Shown: positions 46,493-54,217 of the stretch, one piece after another
Numbering within the stretch: the first letter of the stretch is position 1
How the letters are laid out: each line of letters opens with the position of its first letter
NCBI GenBank assembly: GCA_025056255.1
Contig: JANWVT010000003.1
Span: 1-64,000 of the forward strand
DNA length: 64,000 nucleotides
Reading direction: 5' to 3'
Source of the DNA: Bernardetiaceae bacterium
GTDB lineage: Bacteria; Bacteroidota; Bacteroidia; Cytophagales; Thermoflexibacteraceae
The notes under the pieces: model-generated
Seen by the model: the letters and a program-made list of their open reading frames with translations, nothing else
Databases searched by the model: none
What the model was told of the DNA's origin: nothing
Made by a program: the position numbers and the translations under genes

Positions 46493-47981
46493 CGTCATCT
46501 GCATCCATGTTAAACATACCGCTGAGGATGTCTTTGAATTGGATGCTGCTCTCCAAATTTTTGCGACTTACCACTGAGTATTCTGCCAATCCGTGTAGGG
46601 CAAATTCCATCATAAAATACTGTTCTGTGGGGGAGAGTTTTGGCATTTTCTCTTTCACAAGCTCTCGCAAACCCGGTACTTTATCTAAGGCAGCGCGGTA
46701 ATCTCGGTCGGCGGCATCGTTGAGCAGGTCTAACTGCGCGCCGTTGCCAAACCATTCCTGAATGGCTTTGTAAGCACCATTGTTTTTTTTCTTCTCTTTC
46801 TCGGGGTCGGGAAACAACTGCTTAAAAAAGGTACGAATAGTTTTTCCTACTAGTGCTTGTGCCACAAAAGCAGCTCCTTCTTGCTCGCCCTCATACACAA
46901 GTTCTACCTTGCCCGAAATAGAAGGAATGATAGCCCAAAAATCGCTTACCCGAACGCTAGTTTGCGACTCGCCATTAATAAGTGCACGTCGCTCAGCTGC
47001 ACTGACCAGATTTTCGTAGGCAGAAATGGTTAAACGCGCCGAAACGCCACTTTTAATATCCACATATTCACTCTTGCGAGCTTCTATGGCTACCTGCTCA
47101 ATCATGTCTTTGGCAAGCTCGAACACTTCAACCCTCTGCTGTTCAGGCTTAATATAGGCTTCTTGCTGGGTGATTTTTCGTCCAGTGGCAATATCTTTTG
47201 GGTAATGAGTAATGATTTGGCTGTCGATCCGGTCTTTTAGAGGGGTTACAATGCTGCCGCGATTGGTATAATCCTCAGGGTTAGCCGTGAAGACAAACTG
47301 AATATCTAACGGCAACCGCAGTTTAAAGCCGCGAATTTGTATGTCGCCTTCCTGCAAAATATTGAATAGCGCTACCTGAATGCGCGGCTGCAAATCGGGC
47401 AGTTCGTTGATGACAAAGATGCCGCGATGCGAGCGAGGAATCAATCCGAAGTGAATAACGCGCTCATCAGAATAAGGAAGTTTGAGTGTAGCCGCTTTAA
47501 TAGGGTCTGTATCGCCAATGAGGTCTGCCACCGACACATCGGGAGTTGCCAGTTTTTCAGTATATCGCTCTGAGCGATGTAACCAAGCAATAGGAGTATG
47601 ATCGCCATGAGCTGCTACTTCGTCTTTTCCAAAGCGAGAAAGGGGTTGGAGCGGGTCGTCGTTTAGTTCACTTCCTTTTATAATTGGAATGTATTCATCC
47701 AGTAAATTAACCATCAGCCTTGCAATGCGCGTTTTAGCTTGACCGCGCAAGCCCAACAGGTTGATATTGTGCATAGAAAGAATAGCACGCTCTATTTCGG
47801 GCAAAACCGTATGCTCATAGCCATGAATACCTGAAAAAACAGGTTCTTTGTTGCGTAGTCGCCGAATGAGGTTGTCTCTTAGTTCTTGTTTTACCGAGCG
47901 ACTGGTATAACCTACTGCTTTTAGCTCGCCTAATGTATTGATTTTTAATAGTTGCTCTGAGGTTAGCTGGTAGTAATTCAT
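46482..47981 (-). CDS. MoxR/ChlI-type AAA+ ATPase
   Basis: 499 residues, annotated in relatives as magnesium chelatase. A helical N-terminus is followed by the AAA+ core: Walker A variant LLGLRGQAKTR near 75-85, Walker B in GIFVINELPDLQ (Asn-Glu where Asp-Glu is usual), and sensor region FVFTANPEDYTNRG. The C-terminus is acidic (DADDDDE). Such ATPases normally work with a von Willebrand factor A protein encoded next to them, in remodelling or metal insertion. Here the coupled downstream gene is DUF2279, and no VWA gene is in view. There is no chlorophyll-pathway context, so chelatase activity is not supported. Confidence 0.9.
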   Translation of the reverse strand: MNYYQLTSEQLLKINTLGELKAVGYTSRSVKQELRDNLIRRLRNKEPVFSGIHGYEHTVLPEIERAILSMHNINLLGLRGQAKTRIARLMVNLLDEYIPIIKGSELNDDPLQPLSRFGKDEVAAHGDHTPIAWLHRSERYTEKLATPDVSVADLIGDTDPIKAATLKLPYSDERVIHFGLIPRSHRGIFVINELPDLQPRIQVALFNILQEGDIQIRGFKLRLPLDIQFVFTANPEDYTNRGSIVTPLKDRIDSQIITHYPKDIATGRKITQQEAYIKPEQQRVEVFELAKDMIEQVAIEARKSEYVDIKSGVSARLTISAYENLVSAAERRALINGESQTSVRVSDFWAIIPSISGKVELVYEGEQEGAAFVAQALVGKTIRTFFKQLFPDPEKEKKKNNGAYKAIQEWFGNGAQLDLLNDAADRDYRAALDKVPGLRELVKEKMPKLSPTEQYFMMEFALHGLAEYSVVSRKNLESSIQFKDILSGMFNMDADDDDE

Positions 47982-48091
47982 GTAATTGGTTTAGAAATGA
48001 TGCGCTAAAATTAACTTTTTTTGGTAAGGTAAAGTTAGCCACTACCTACAAAATTTCGTAAATTTCATTAGTAGCAAACCAATAAACGGAT

Positions 48092-48097
48092 AAGGAG
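48092..48097 (+). promoter_or_regulatory. Shine-Dalgarno-like site deciding the OmpA start
   Basis: AAGGAG lies 8 bases before ATG 48106 and only 2 bases before ATG 48100, so translation should start at 48106. Such a site is exceptional in this window. Confidence 0.6.
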
Positions 48098-48105
48098 ATA
48101 TGTAT

Positions 48106-48852
48106 ATGAACCAACTTTACTTTCGACTGACTTTCCTGCTATGCCTGTTAGCAGCCACCATATTATTTGCATTTAATGCAGAAGCACAAAAAAGCAAGAA
48201 ACGACGCAAGCAGAACAAAGCAGTATCAAGTTTTACTACCTCGCGCAACGCACGCTCATTGAGTATGTTTTCGCTATCAGACGACCCTGTCAAAAAATCA
48301 GGACGTTTATTCAAACCCGGCGCTACTCGTCCGGCAGGAGGTTCATCTTTGCCCTGCCCAGACCTTAAACCCGATGTACGCATTTCATCGGGCAAAACCA
48401 CAGAAGCAGTAGCATATTCCTACCAACTCCCCCCAGACCTTACCTATGAACCACCTGTTCAAACGAATGCCGTATCGGAAGCTGCAGCACCTACCACTGT
48501 TCATGCTCACAAACCACCTAAACCTATTTTGCGTCCGCTCTACTTTGTCTTTGACGAAGACGAACTGACACAAGAAGACATGGAAACTATTCGCCATGCA
48601 GCCAGTTACGTGCAGCATGGTTACAAAATCGTTATTGAAGGGCATACAGACAGTTTTGGCGACGATGCTTACAACGAAAAACTGGCAAGAAGGCGCGCCG
48701 AGCGCATCAAAGCGATTATGATGAAAACTACTGGCGTAAGCGAGGAGGCAATTACGGTGCTGTCATACGGGGAGACTCGCCCAGCTGTTCCTAATCAATC
48801 GCCCCAAAGTCGCCAACTAAACCGACGGGTAGAAATTAAAGTGGTAGATTGA
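48106..48852 (+). CDS. OmpA family peptidoglycan-binding outer-membrane protein
   Basis: 248 residues. A signal peptide ends after AEA; then comes a basic, low-complexity, Ser/Pro-rich stretch (about 28-140) without beta-barrel pattern. The C-terminal OmpA domain (about 145-248) has the diaminopimelate-binding signature EGHTDSFGDDAYNEKLARR and ends NRRVEIKVVD. It should tether the outer membrane or another partner to peptidoglycan. Unlike classical OmpA there is no N-terminal barrel. Its last 17 bases overlap the 3' end of the convergent LolD-like gene. Confidence 0.9.
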   Translation: MNQLYFRLTFLLCLLAATILFAFNAEAQKSKKRRKQNKAVSSFTTSRNARSLSMFSLSDDPVKKSGRLFKPGATRPAGGSSLPCPDLKPDVRISSGKTTEAVAYSYQLPPDLTYEPPVQTNAVSEAAAPTTVHAHKPPKPILRPLYFVFDEDELTQEDMETIRHAASYVQHGYKIVIEGHTDSFGDDAYNEKLARRRAERIKAIMMKTTGVSEEAITVLSYGETRPAVPNQSPQSRQLNRRVEIKVVD

Positions 48853-49516
48853 TAGCTGCTCCTCTTTTGAGTTGAATGATGTGTCGGGTACGCTGTGCTA
48901 GTTCAAGGTTGTGAGTAACTAGCACCAAAGTAGTGCCAGTTTGTTGGTTCAATTCAAAGAGCAGTTCTTGTACTTTCTTGCCTGTTTCTTCATCCAAGTT
49001 GCCTGTGGGCTCATCAGCAAATAGAATTTGGGGTTCGTTGGCAAATGCTCTTGCAATAGCAACACGCTGCTGTTCGCCGCCTGAAAGTTGTGCCGGATAA
49101 TGGTGATAACGGTCTGCCAGCCCTACTCTATCCAACAGCTCCATGGCGCGTTGTTTAATGCGTTGCATACCTTTCAGCTCCATCGGCACCATCACATTCT
49201 CTAAGGCAGTAAGCGTAGGCAGCAGTTGAAAATTTTGAAATATAAAACCTACTTCGCGATTGCGCAGGCGAGCACGTGCATCTTCGCTCATGGCTTGCAA
49301 TAAATGCCCGTTGAGTATCACCTCTCCGGTGGTGGGCACATCTAAACCTGCACAAAGCCCTAATAGCGTAGTTTTACCACTTCCCGAAGGACCTACAATG
49401 CTCAACGTGTCGCCGGGAGCAATACCAAAGCTAATTTCGTGTAAAACTGTTAAGGCTTTTTGGTTGCTGTGGTAAGTTTTGCTTAAATTATGCACCTTCA
49501 AAATGTAATGCGACAT
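48836..49516 (-). CDS. ABC transporter ATP-binding protein, LolD/MacB type
   Basis: 226 residues with all ATPase motifs: Walker A GPSGSGKTT, Q-loop FIFQNFQLLPTLTALENV, signature LSGGEQQRVAIARA, Walker B ILFADEPTGNLD and H-loop LVTHN. The ENVMVPMELKG segment is typical of LolD, which powers lipoprotein release to the outer membrane with LolC/E. No permease gene adjoins; the FtsX-like permease at 27574 is unpaired but 20 kb away. ATG 49516 is chosen because it gives MSHYILKVHNLSKTY; it is 12 bases from the divergent amidase start. The 3' end overlaps ompA by 17 bases. Confidence 0.93.
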   Translation of the reverse strand: MSHYILKVHNLSKTYHSNQKALTVLHEISFGIAPGDTLSIVGPSGSGKTTLLGLCAGLDVPTTGEVILNGHLLQAMSEDARARLRNREVGFIFQNFQLLPTLTALENVMVPMELKGMQRIKQRAMELLDRVGLADRYHHYPAQLSGGEQQRVAIARAFANEPQILFADEPTGNLDEETGKKVQELLFELNQQTGTTLVLVTHNLELAQRTRHIIQLKRGAAINLPL

Positions 49517-49528
49517 AAAAAACGTAGA

Positions 49529-50170
49529 ATGCTCAAAATTAATCAACTCTTGCTAAAAGCAACTGCTTTGTTGATCATACTACTTTGTGCCTCGGAAGCT
49601 TACAGCCAACTGACAATTATTCAGCGTCCGCTTCCCGAAAAATGCTCTCGTCCACGTGAAAAGGAGCAACCTGTCACCCATTTGATGATTCATTTTTGTA
49701 GTATTTGCACTCAGCAACCGGAAAATCCCTATGATTTAAATGGCATCTGTCAAGTGTTTGAAAAATATGGCGTTTCGGCTCATTATCTTATCGGACGAGA
49801 TGGCACTGTGTATCAATTAGTAGATGAAAGTCGCATTGCCTACCATGCCGGTAAGGGCAAGCTGCCGTTCCCCCCTTACTTAGAAAACAGCTTTAACCGC
49901 TGCTCTATTGGCATAGAATTAATGGGCATAGGTACGCAAGAAGAAATGGCACATTTTATGTCTGCTGCTGACTATCAGCGAATTGCTCCCTCCGATATTG
50001 GTTTTACCGAGGCTCAATACGTCAGTCTGCAACAACTAATTGCTGACATTTGTAAACGGCATCCACAAGTTAAACAAAACAGGCAACATATTGTTGGACA
50101 TCATGAATATGCTCCTGACCGAAAAGTAGACCCCGGCAGTCTTTTTAATTGGAAAAAGATAGGGCTGTAA
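49529..50170 (+). CDS. N-acetylmuramoyl-L-alanine amidase (Amidase_2), exported
   Basis: 213 residues. The signal peptide is MLKINQLLLK plus a hydrophobic core ending ASEAYS. The zinc amidase fold shows His in THLMIHFCS, YLIGRDGTVYQLV, ESRIAYHAGKG and the last ligands in IVGHHEYAPDRKVDPG. It would split the bond between muramic acid and L-Ala in the periplasm. ATG 49529 is preferred, since earlier in-frame ATGs (49490, 49508) overlap lolD and blur the signal peptide. Followed 13 bases later by a single-span protein gene, probably one unit. Confidence 0.9.
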   Translation: MLKINQLLLKATALLIILLCASEAYSQLTIIQRPLPEKCSRPREKEQPVTHLMIHFCSICTQQPENPYDLNGICQVFEKYGVSAHYLIGRDGTVYQLVDESRIAYHAGKGKLPFPPYLENSFNRCSIGIELMGIGTQEEMAHFMSAADYQRIAPSDIGFTEAQYVSLQQLIADICKRHPQVKQNRQHIVGHHEYAPDRKVDPGSLFNWKKIGL

Positions 50171-50183
50171 AACTCCATTGGCT

Positions 50184-51074
50184 ATGACCATGAGCGATTT
50201 AAAGAAACAAATTAAAAACTACCTGATGGCCAGTGTTGAAGGCGACATACTCAACAAAGAGCTTTTCGCCTCGCTCCGGCAAGCTGCCTATGACCTAGGG
50301 CTTTCTGAGGCAGACCTGCAGTGCCTCATTGGCATTGCCCAAGAAGAGTTGACAGCTGAAAAAAAACATATACAGCAGCCAAATGAGCACCCTGATTTAG
50401 CCCCTCTCAAAGAGGAGAAATTGCAAATACATGAACCCAATTTAGAAGAATCACCTGCGCATGAATCAGCAATATACGATAAACCGCTTCATTTATTGGC
50501 AGACCTTAATTGCGAATCTCATATGTCTGATAAACAAACGCCTCATCCTACTCCGAGTAGTCCAGAACGCGTTTCTTTATACTATTTGGAAGACAGCAAA
50601 AGCAAATCGGCAGCAAACATGCTGATAAACAAAAAAATATTACCGCTTTTGTTATTGGTTTTCCTTTTGGTAGCAGCAGGTATCGGAGCCTTTTTTTGGC
50701 ATCAGCATCAACGAGCGGCAAATGGCACTCTCACTAACTACTTGCAAACTACCACTGTAGCCTCAGACAGTAAACTTGTGAAAGCTAATATAGCTGGAAA
50801 ATACCAAGGCACTGTTACTTACCGCAAAACAGAAGAACCAATCACTGTAGAAATCTACGATATTCAAAAAGCTGTTAATCAGAGGTTTTTGTTTCAGTTT
50901 CGGGGCGAGTTAGTCCAACGAAAACAAGCTATACAAGGCTTTGGTGAAGTAGAGTTTACTGACAATACTATTTACTTAGGTCATCGGCTTATGGGCGATG
51001 CAGTGCTTGTTACCAATCCAGATGGCAGCATTGCCATTCGAGGAACTGATTTTCAACTTGTCAAAAAGCCCTAA
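50184..51074 (+). CDS. Single-span membrane protein of unknown function
   Basis: 296 residues, not recognised. Residues 1-50 are helical and charged (EGDILNKELFASLRQAAYDL), like a short regulatory or sensor helix bundle seen in some Bacteroidota proteins. Residues 55-145 are polar and likely disordered. One membrane span lies at about 152-173 (LPLLLLVFLLVAAGIGAFFW). The C-terminal 110 residues are a small beta-rich domain (IAGKYQGTVTYRKTEEPITV). Topology is probably N-in, with the beta domain in the periplasm. ATG 50184 or 50190 may be used. It lies between the amidase and the 51100 gene on the same strand. Confidence 0.65.
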   Translation: MTMSDLKKQIKNYLMASVEGDILNKELFASLRQAAYDLGLSEADLQCLIGIAQEELTAEKKHIQQPNEHPDLAPLKEEKLQIHEPNLEESPAHESAIYDKPLHLLADLNCESHMSDKQTPHPTPSSPERVSLYYLEDSKSKSAANMLINKKILPLLLLVFLLVAAGIGAFFWHQHQRAANGTLTNYLQTTTVASDSKLVKANIAGKYQGTVTYRKTEEPITVEIYDIQKAVNQRFLFQFRGELVQRKQAIQGFGEVEFTDNTIYLGHRLMGDAVLVTNPDGSIAIRGTDFQLVKKP

Positions 51075-51099
51075 ATTTGCCGCCTGAAACTTTTTGCGC

Positions 51100-51471
51100 A
51101 TGTACGCCAACGACCCCGAACTCAGTGGAAAATACTTAGGTACTATCAGCCAAGACTTTGTGAAGGTAGCCGATATGCTTCGCGAAACTGCTTATCAAAT
51201 CAAAAAGCGCGGCATTTCCGACTATCCTATTTTCCCGGTTTGTAAAGTAGAACAAGTTATTGGGGCTTTACTAATTCCGCGAGGACAAATGGAGAATGAG
51301 TGGAATTACTACGCCTCTTTTTTGCAAGAGTTTGTTGAACGCGGACTGGTAGATATTGAACTGGAATCAGATTTTGCAGCGGCTTATAAAGACCCTGAAG
51401 AGTTTGCTTGCCTGTTTGTAATTGATTACGACTTCACCCATTTCGTATTTATTCCCTACCCCGAGGACTGA
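51100..51471 (+). CDS. Conserved hypothetical protein upstream of ruvA
   Basis: A 123-residue cytoplasmic protein starting MYANDPELSGKYLGTI. I recall similar proteins in Cytophagales, but no domain name or function is known to me. Alternating hydrophobic pattern and aromatic residues (NEWNYYASFLQEFVERG) point to a small mixed fold. Its position in a short string before ruvA, with a 57-base gap, suggests co-transcription. The frame opens at a TTG two codons earlier, which is unlikely as a start. Confidence 0.65.
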   Translation: MYANDPELSGKYLGTISQDFVKVADMLRETAYQIKKRGISDYPIFPVCKVEQVIGALLIPRGQMENEWNYYASFLQEFVERGLVDIELESDFAAAYKDPEEFACLFVIDYDFTHFVFIPYPED

Positions 51472-51528
51472 CAAATATCTGGTTATTCATTGGGCAAACT
51501 ATCCACTAAGCAATAGCACTACTGGAGC

Positions 51529-52137
51529 ATGTACGCTTACATCACCGGAAAAATAGTTCATCGCGCTCCGGCGGTTGTCGTTGTAGATAATCACGGCATT
51601 GGCTATGAGCTACGCATTTCGCTGCAAACTTACTCACAACTGCAAGAGGGGGAAACGTGCCGACTGTTTACCTACATGCACATCAATAGCAACGACCTTT
51701 CCCAAACGCTATATGGCTTTGCTAGCGAAGATGAAAAGTCGCTGTTTTTACTGCTCATCAGTGTTTCTGGTGTAGGGGCGGGAATAGCCCTGAACATACT
51801 TTCCTCCCTTAGCGCTCAGGAAATACGCGAAGCCATTGCACGAGAAGACTTGCGCACCTTGCAGAACATCAAAGGGATTGGTTCTAAAACTGCCCAACGG
51901 CTCATTTTGGAACTGAAAGACAAAGTCCGCAAAGAAGAAGCCATAGCCATGGCAGAAAAAACAACCTTCGCCACTGCAATCCATTCACAACTACATGCAG
52001 AAGCTGTTGCTGCACTTACCATCATGGGGGTTCCTAAACCAGCTGCCGAAAAAAGCATCGCTGCTGTATTGAAAAAACACGGCAGCGACCTTTCCTTAGA
52101 AGAGCTTATTCGGCAAGCCCTGAAAACCGGCGTCTGA
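51529..52137 (+). CDS. ruvA: Holliday junction branch migration protein RuvA
   Basis: A 202-residue protein that binds four-way DNA junctions and loads the RuvB motor. Domain I is an OB fold (MYAYITGKIVHRAPAVVVVD). Domain II has helix-hairpin-helix motifs (VSGVGAGIALNILSS and IKGIGSKTAQRLILELKDK). Domain III, the flexible RuvB-binding bundle, is at about 150-202 (AVAALTIMGVPKPAAEKSI). Its stop codon abuts the stop codon of the convergent pruA with no base between. ruvB and ruvC are not in the window. Confidence 0.97.
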   Translation: MYAYITGKIVHRAPAVVVVDNHGIGYELRISLQTYSQLQEGETCRLFTYMHINSNDLSQTLYGFASEDEKSLFLLLISVSGVGAGIALNILSSLSAQEIREAIAREDLRTLQNIKGIGSKTAQRLILELKDKVRKEEAIAMAEKTTFATAIHSQLHAEAVAALTIMGVPKPAAEKSIAAVLKKHGSDLSLEELIRQALKTGV

Positions 52138-53769
52138 TTACTCTTCTGCCATAAACGGATAGCGGTAGTCGGTTGGGGGTACAAAGGTTTCTTTGATAGT
52201 ACGCGTAGAAACCCAGCGCAATAGATTATACATAGCCCCCGCTTTGTCGTTGGTACCTGAGGCACGAGCCCCACCAAAAGGCTGTTGCCCTACTACTGCT
52301 CCGGTAGGTTTGTCGTTGATGTAGAAATTGCCTGCCGCATATTGCAACTTGCGCGATGCCAGTTCAATAGCATAGCGGTCGCGAGCGAAAATACTGCCTG
52401 TTAGTCCGTATGGAGAAGTTTGGTCGGTTAGTTCCAATACTTGTTCAAAAAGTTCAGGCTGATAAACGTACACACTCAGCACCGGACCAAAGATTTCTTC
52501 TACCATGGTGCGATACTGGCTGTCTTGTACTTGGAGGATGGTTGGCTGAATGAAGTATCCAACAGATTTGTCATAGTTGCCACCCCAGATAAGCTCTACT
52601 CCTGCATCTTTTTTGGCTTGGTCGATATAGCTTGCAATTTTATCGAATGCTTTCTCGTCAATTACGGCATTGATAAAGTTGCGAAAGTCTTCTGGTCCGC
52701 CCATGCGCATACTTTCCAAATCTGCAATCAGGTAGCGCTTCACTTCCTCCCACAGGTTAGCAGGTATGTAGGCGCGAGAGGCAGCCGAACATTTCTGTCC
52801 TTGGTACTCAAATGCACCGCGTATAAGAGCTGTTGCCAATGCTTTGGGGTCGGCAGAGGAGTGTGCTACAACAAAGTCTTTGCCTCCTGTTTCGCCAACT
52901 ATCCGTGGATAGCTTTTGTAAAGTGGGAGATTGTTGCTAATAGTTTGCCAAAGTTGCTGGAATACAGCCGTGCTGCCTGTAAAATGCAAGCCTGCAAAAT
53001 CTGGATGCTGAAATACCACCTCACCTGCTACTGGTCCGTCCACATAAATTAGGTTAATTACTCCATCGGGAAGTCCTGCCTCTCTGAATACCTCCATGAG
53101 TACATGAGCCGAATAAATTTGGGTAAAGGCGGGTTTCCACACAACAGTATTTCCCATCATGGCTGGGGCAGTAGGCAAATTGCCCGCAATGGCAGTGAAG
53201 TTAAAAGGCGTAATAGCAAAAATAAAACCCTCTAAGGGGCGGTGTTCGAGCCTGTTCCAAATGCCCGGCGCACTTGCTACTTGCTGGCGGTAAATTTCTT
53301 GCATGAAATAGACGTTAAAGCGCAGAAAGTCAACAATTTCGCAAGCAGCGTCTATTTCGGCTTGGAACACATTTTTAGACTGCCCCAGCATAGTAGCCGC
53401 ATTGAGTTGAGCGCGATAGGGTCCGGCAATTAGTTCAGCAGCTTTCAAAAAAACCGAAGCGCGATGCTCCCAAGGCATAGCAGCCCACATATGCTTAGCA
53501 GCCAAAGCCGCATTGATAGCTTGTTCTACGTGTCCGCTGTCGCCTACTGAAAAATAGCCCAAAGTATGACGATGGTCGTGCGGAGGAGCAAGGCGCTGCT
53601 TCTGTTCGGTGTAAATTTTTTCCCCGCCAATATACATGGGTATGTCCACGGTGCGGCTGCGCATGTCGGCAATAGCCGCTTTGAGCGCTTGCCGCTCGGC
53701 AGAACCCGGTGCATAGCTTTTAACCGGTTCGTTGGTAGGAAAAGGTGCCTGAAAAATTCCAAAAGACAT
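52138..53769 (-). CDS. pruA: L-glutamate gamma-semialdehyde (1-pyrroline-5-carboxylate) dehydrogenase
   Basis: A 543-residue aldehyde dehydrogenase, last step of proline breakdown to glutamate, NAD-dependent. The glutamate motif VGETGGKDFVVAHS and the catalytic Cys in YQGQKCSAASRAYIP are present, with FTGSTAVFQQLW and the C-terminal PFGGARASGTNDKAG. This is the single-function form; a proline dehydrogenase domain is absent and no putA/prodh gene is adjacent. It has a good -7 element at 53804. Confidence 0.95.
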   Translation of the reverse strand: MSFGIFQAPFPTNEPVKSYAPGSAERQALKAAIADMRSRTVDIPMYIGGEKIYTEQKQRLAPPHDHRHTLGYFSVGDSGHVEQAINAALAAKHMWAAMPWEHRASVFLKAAELIAGPYRAQLNAATMLGQSKNVFQAEIDAACEIVDFLRFNVYFMQEIYRQQVASAPGIWNRLEHRPLEGFIFAITPFNFTAIAGNLPTAPAMMGNTVVWKPAFTQIYSAHVLMEVFREAGLPDGVINLIYVDGPVAGEVVFQHPDFAGLHFTGSTAVFQQLWQTISNNLPLYKSYPRIVGETGGKDFVVAHSSADPKALATALIRGAFEYQGQKCSAASRAYIPANLWEEVKRYLIADLESMRMGGPEDFRNFINAVIDEKAFDKIASYIDQAKKDAGVELIWGGNYDKSVGYFIQPTILQVQDSQYRTMVEEIFGPVLSVYVYQPELFEQVLELTDQTSPYGLTGSIFARDRYAIELASRKLQYAAGNFYINDKPTGAVVGQQPFGGARASGTNDKAGAMYNLLRWVSTRTIKETFVPPTDYRYPFMAEE

Positions 53770-54217
53770 GGTCGTTTAATTGGCTAAGTATTATAGTGAT
53801 GTTGCAAATATACGTGCAAGCAGCTTTTTTGTATGTAACTTTTCATGCAAAGACAACACGCCCCCTTCGTAAGCCATACCCACTATGCATTTAAATAATC
53901 CCCCACCAAAACAAGCACTCGCTTAGGCTTCCATTTTCACTATACTGTTGCATAAGGGATTGGCAGCATATTGCATGGGTTTGAAAACGACTTTTCTACG
54001 CCATTGCATTTGAGGAGATGCGCAACATAGTCGTCTGTCAAATGCCAACAACGGCAATAGAGCTTGTAAAGCAACGGTTGACAAATGAAATTAAAACCTT
54101 GCCGCTTTTGCACAAACGCTCGAAATGCTTGTTGGCTTATCTTGCTCTAATTGGCAGCGCTAACTAATAGCCTTTCAAAATAAGGTGAAACAAGTGCAAT
54201 TTACTTTACTTTGCCCT
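53770..54217. other. 448-bp divergent intergenic region between pruA and polA
   Basis: Carries the pruA promoter element at 53804-53812. At about 54036-54056 a diverged inverse match to the repeat unit (ATTGCCGTTG on the minus strand) is seen, too weak to call a copy. TTACTTTGC ends 4 bases before the polA ATG. No gene. Confidence 0.45.
53804..53812 (-). promoter_or_regulatory. Promoter -7 element of pruA
   Basis: TATATTTGC on the minus strand is an exact TAnnTTTGY, 34 bases before the start codon. No TTTG at -33 was found. Confidence 0.45.

Noticed and set aside
46482-47981. True magnesium chelatase subunit for chlorophyll synthesis
   Set aside because: No tetrapyrrole genes nearby and the phylum lacks this pathway in general; the name reflects family ancestry.
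54030-54060. An eighth copy of the dispersed repeat
   Set aside because: Only a short diverged match (ATTGCCGTTG on the minus strand) without the terminal block; it is also in a divergent gap, unlike the others.
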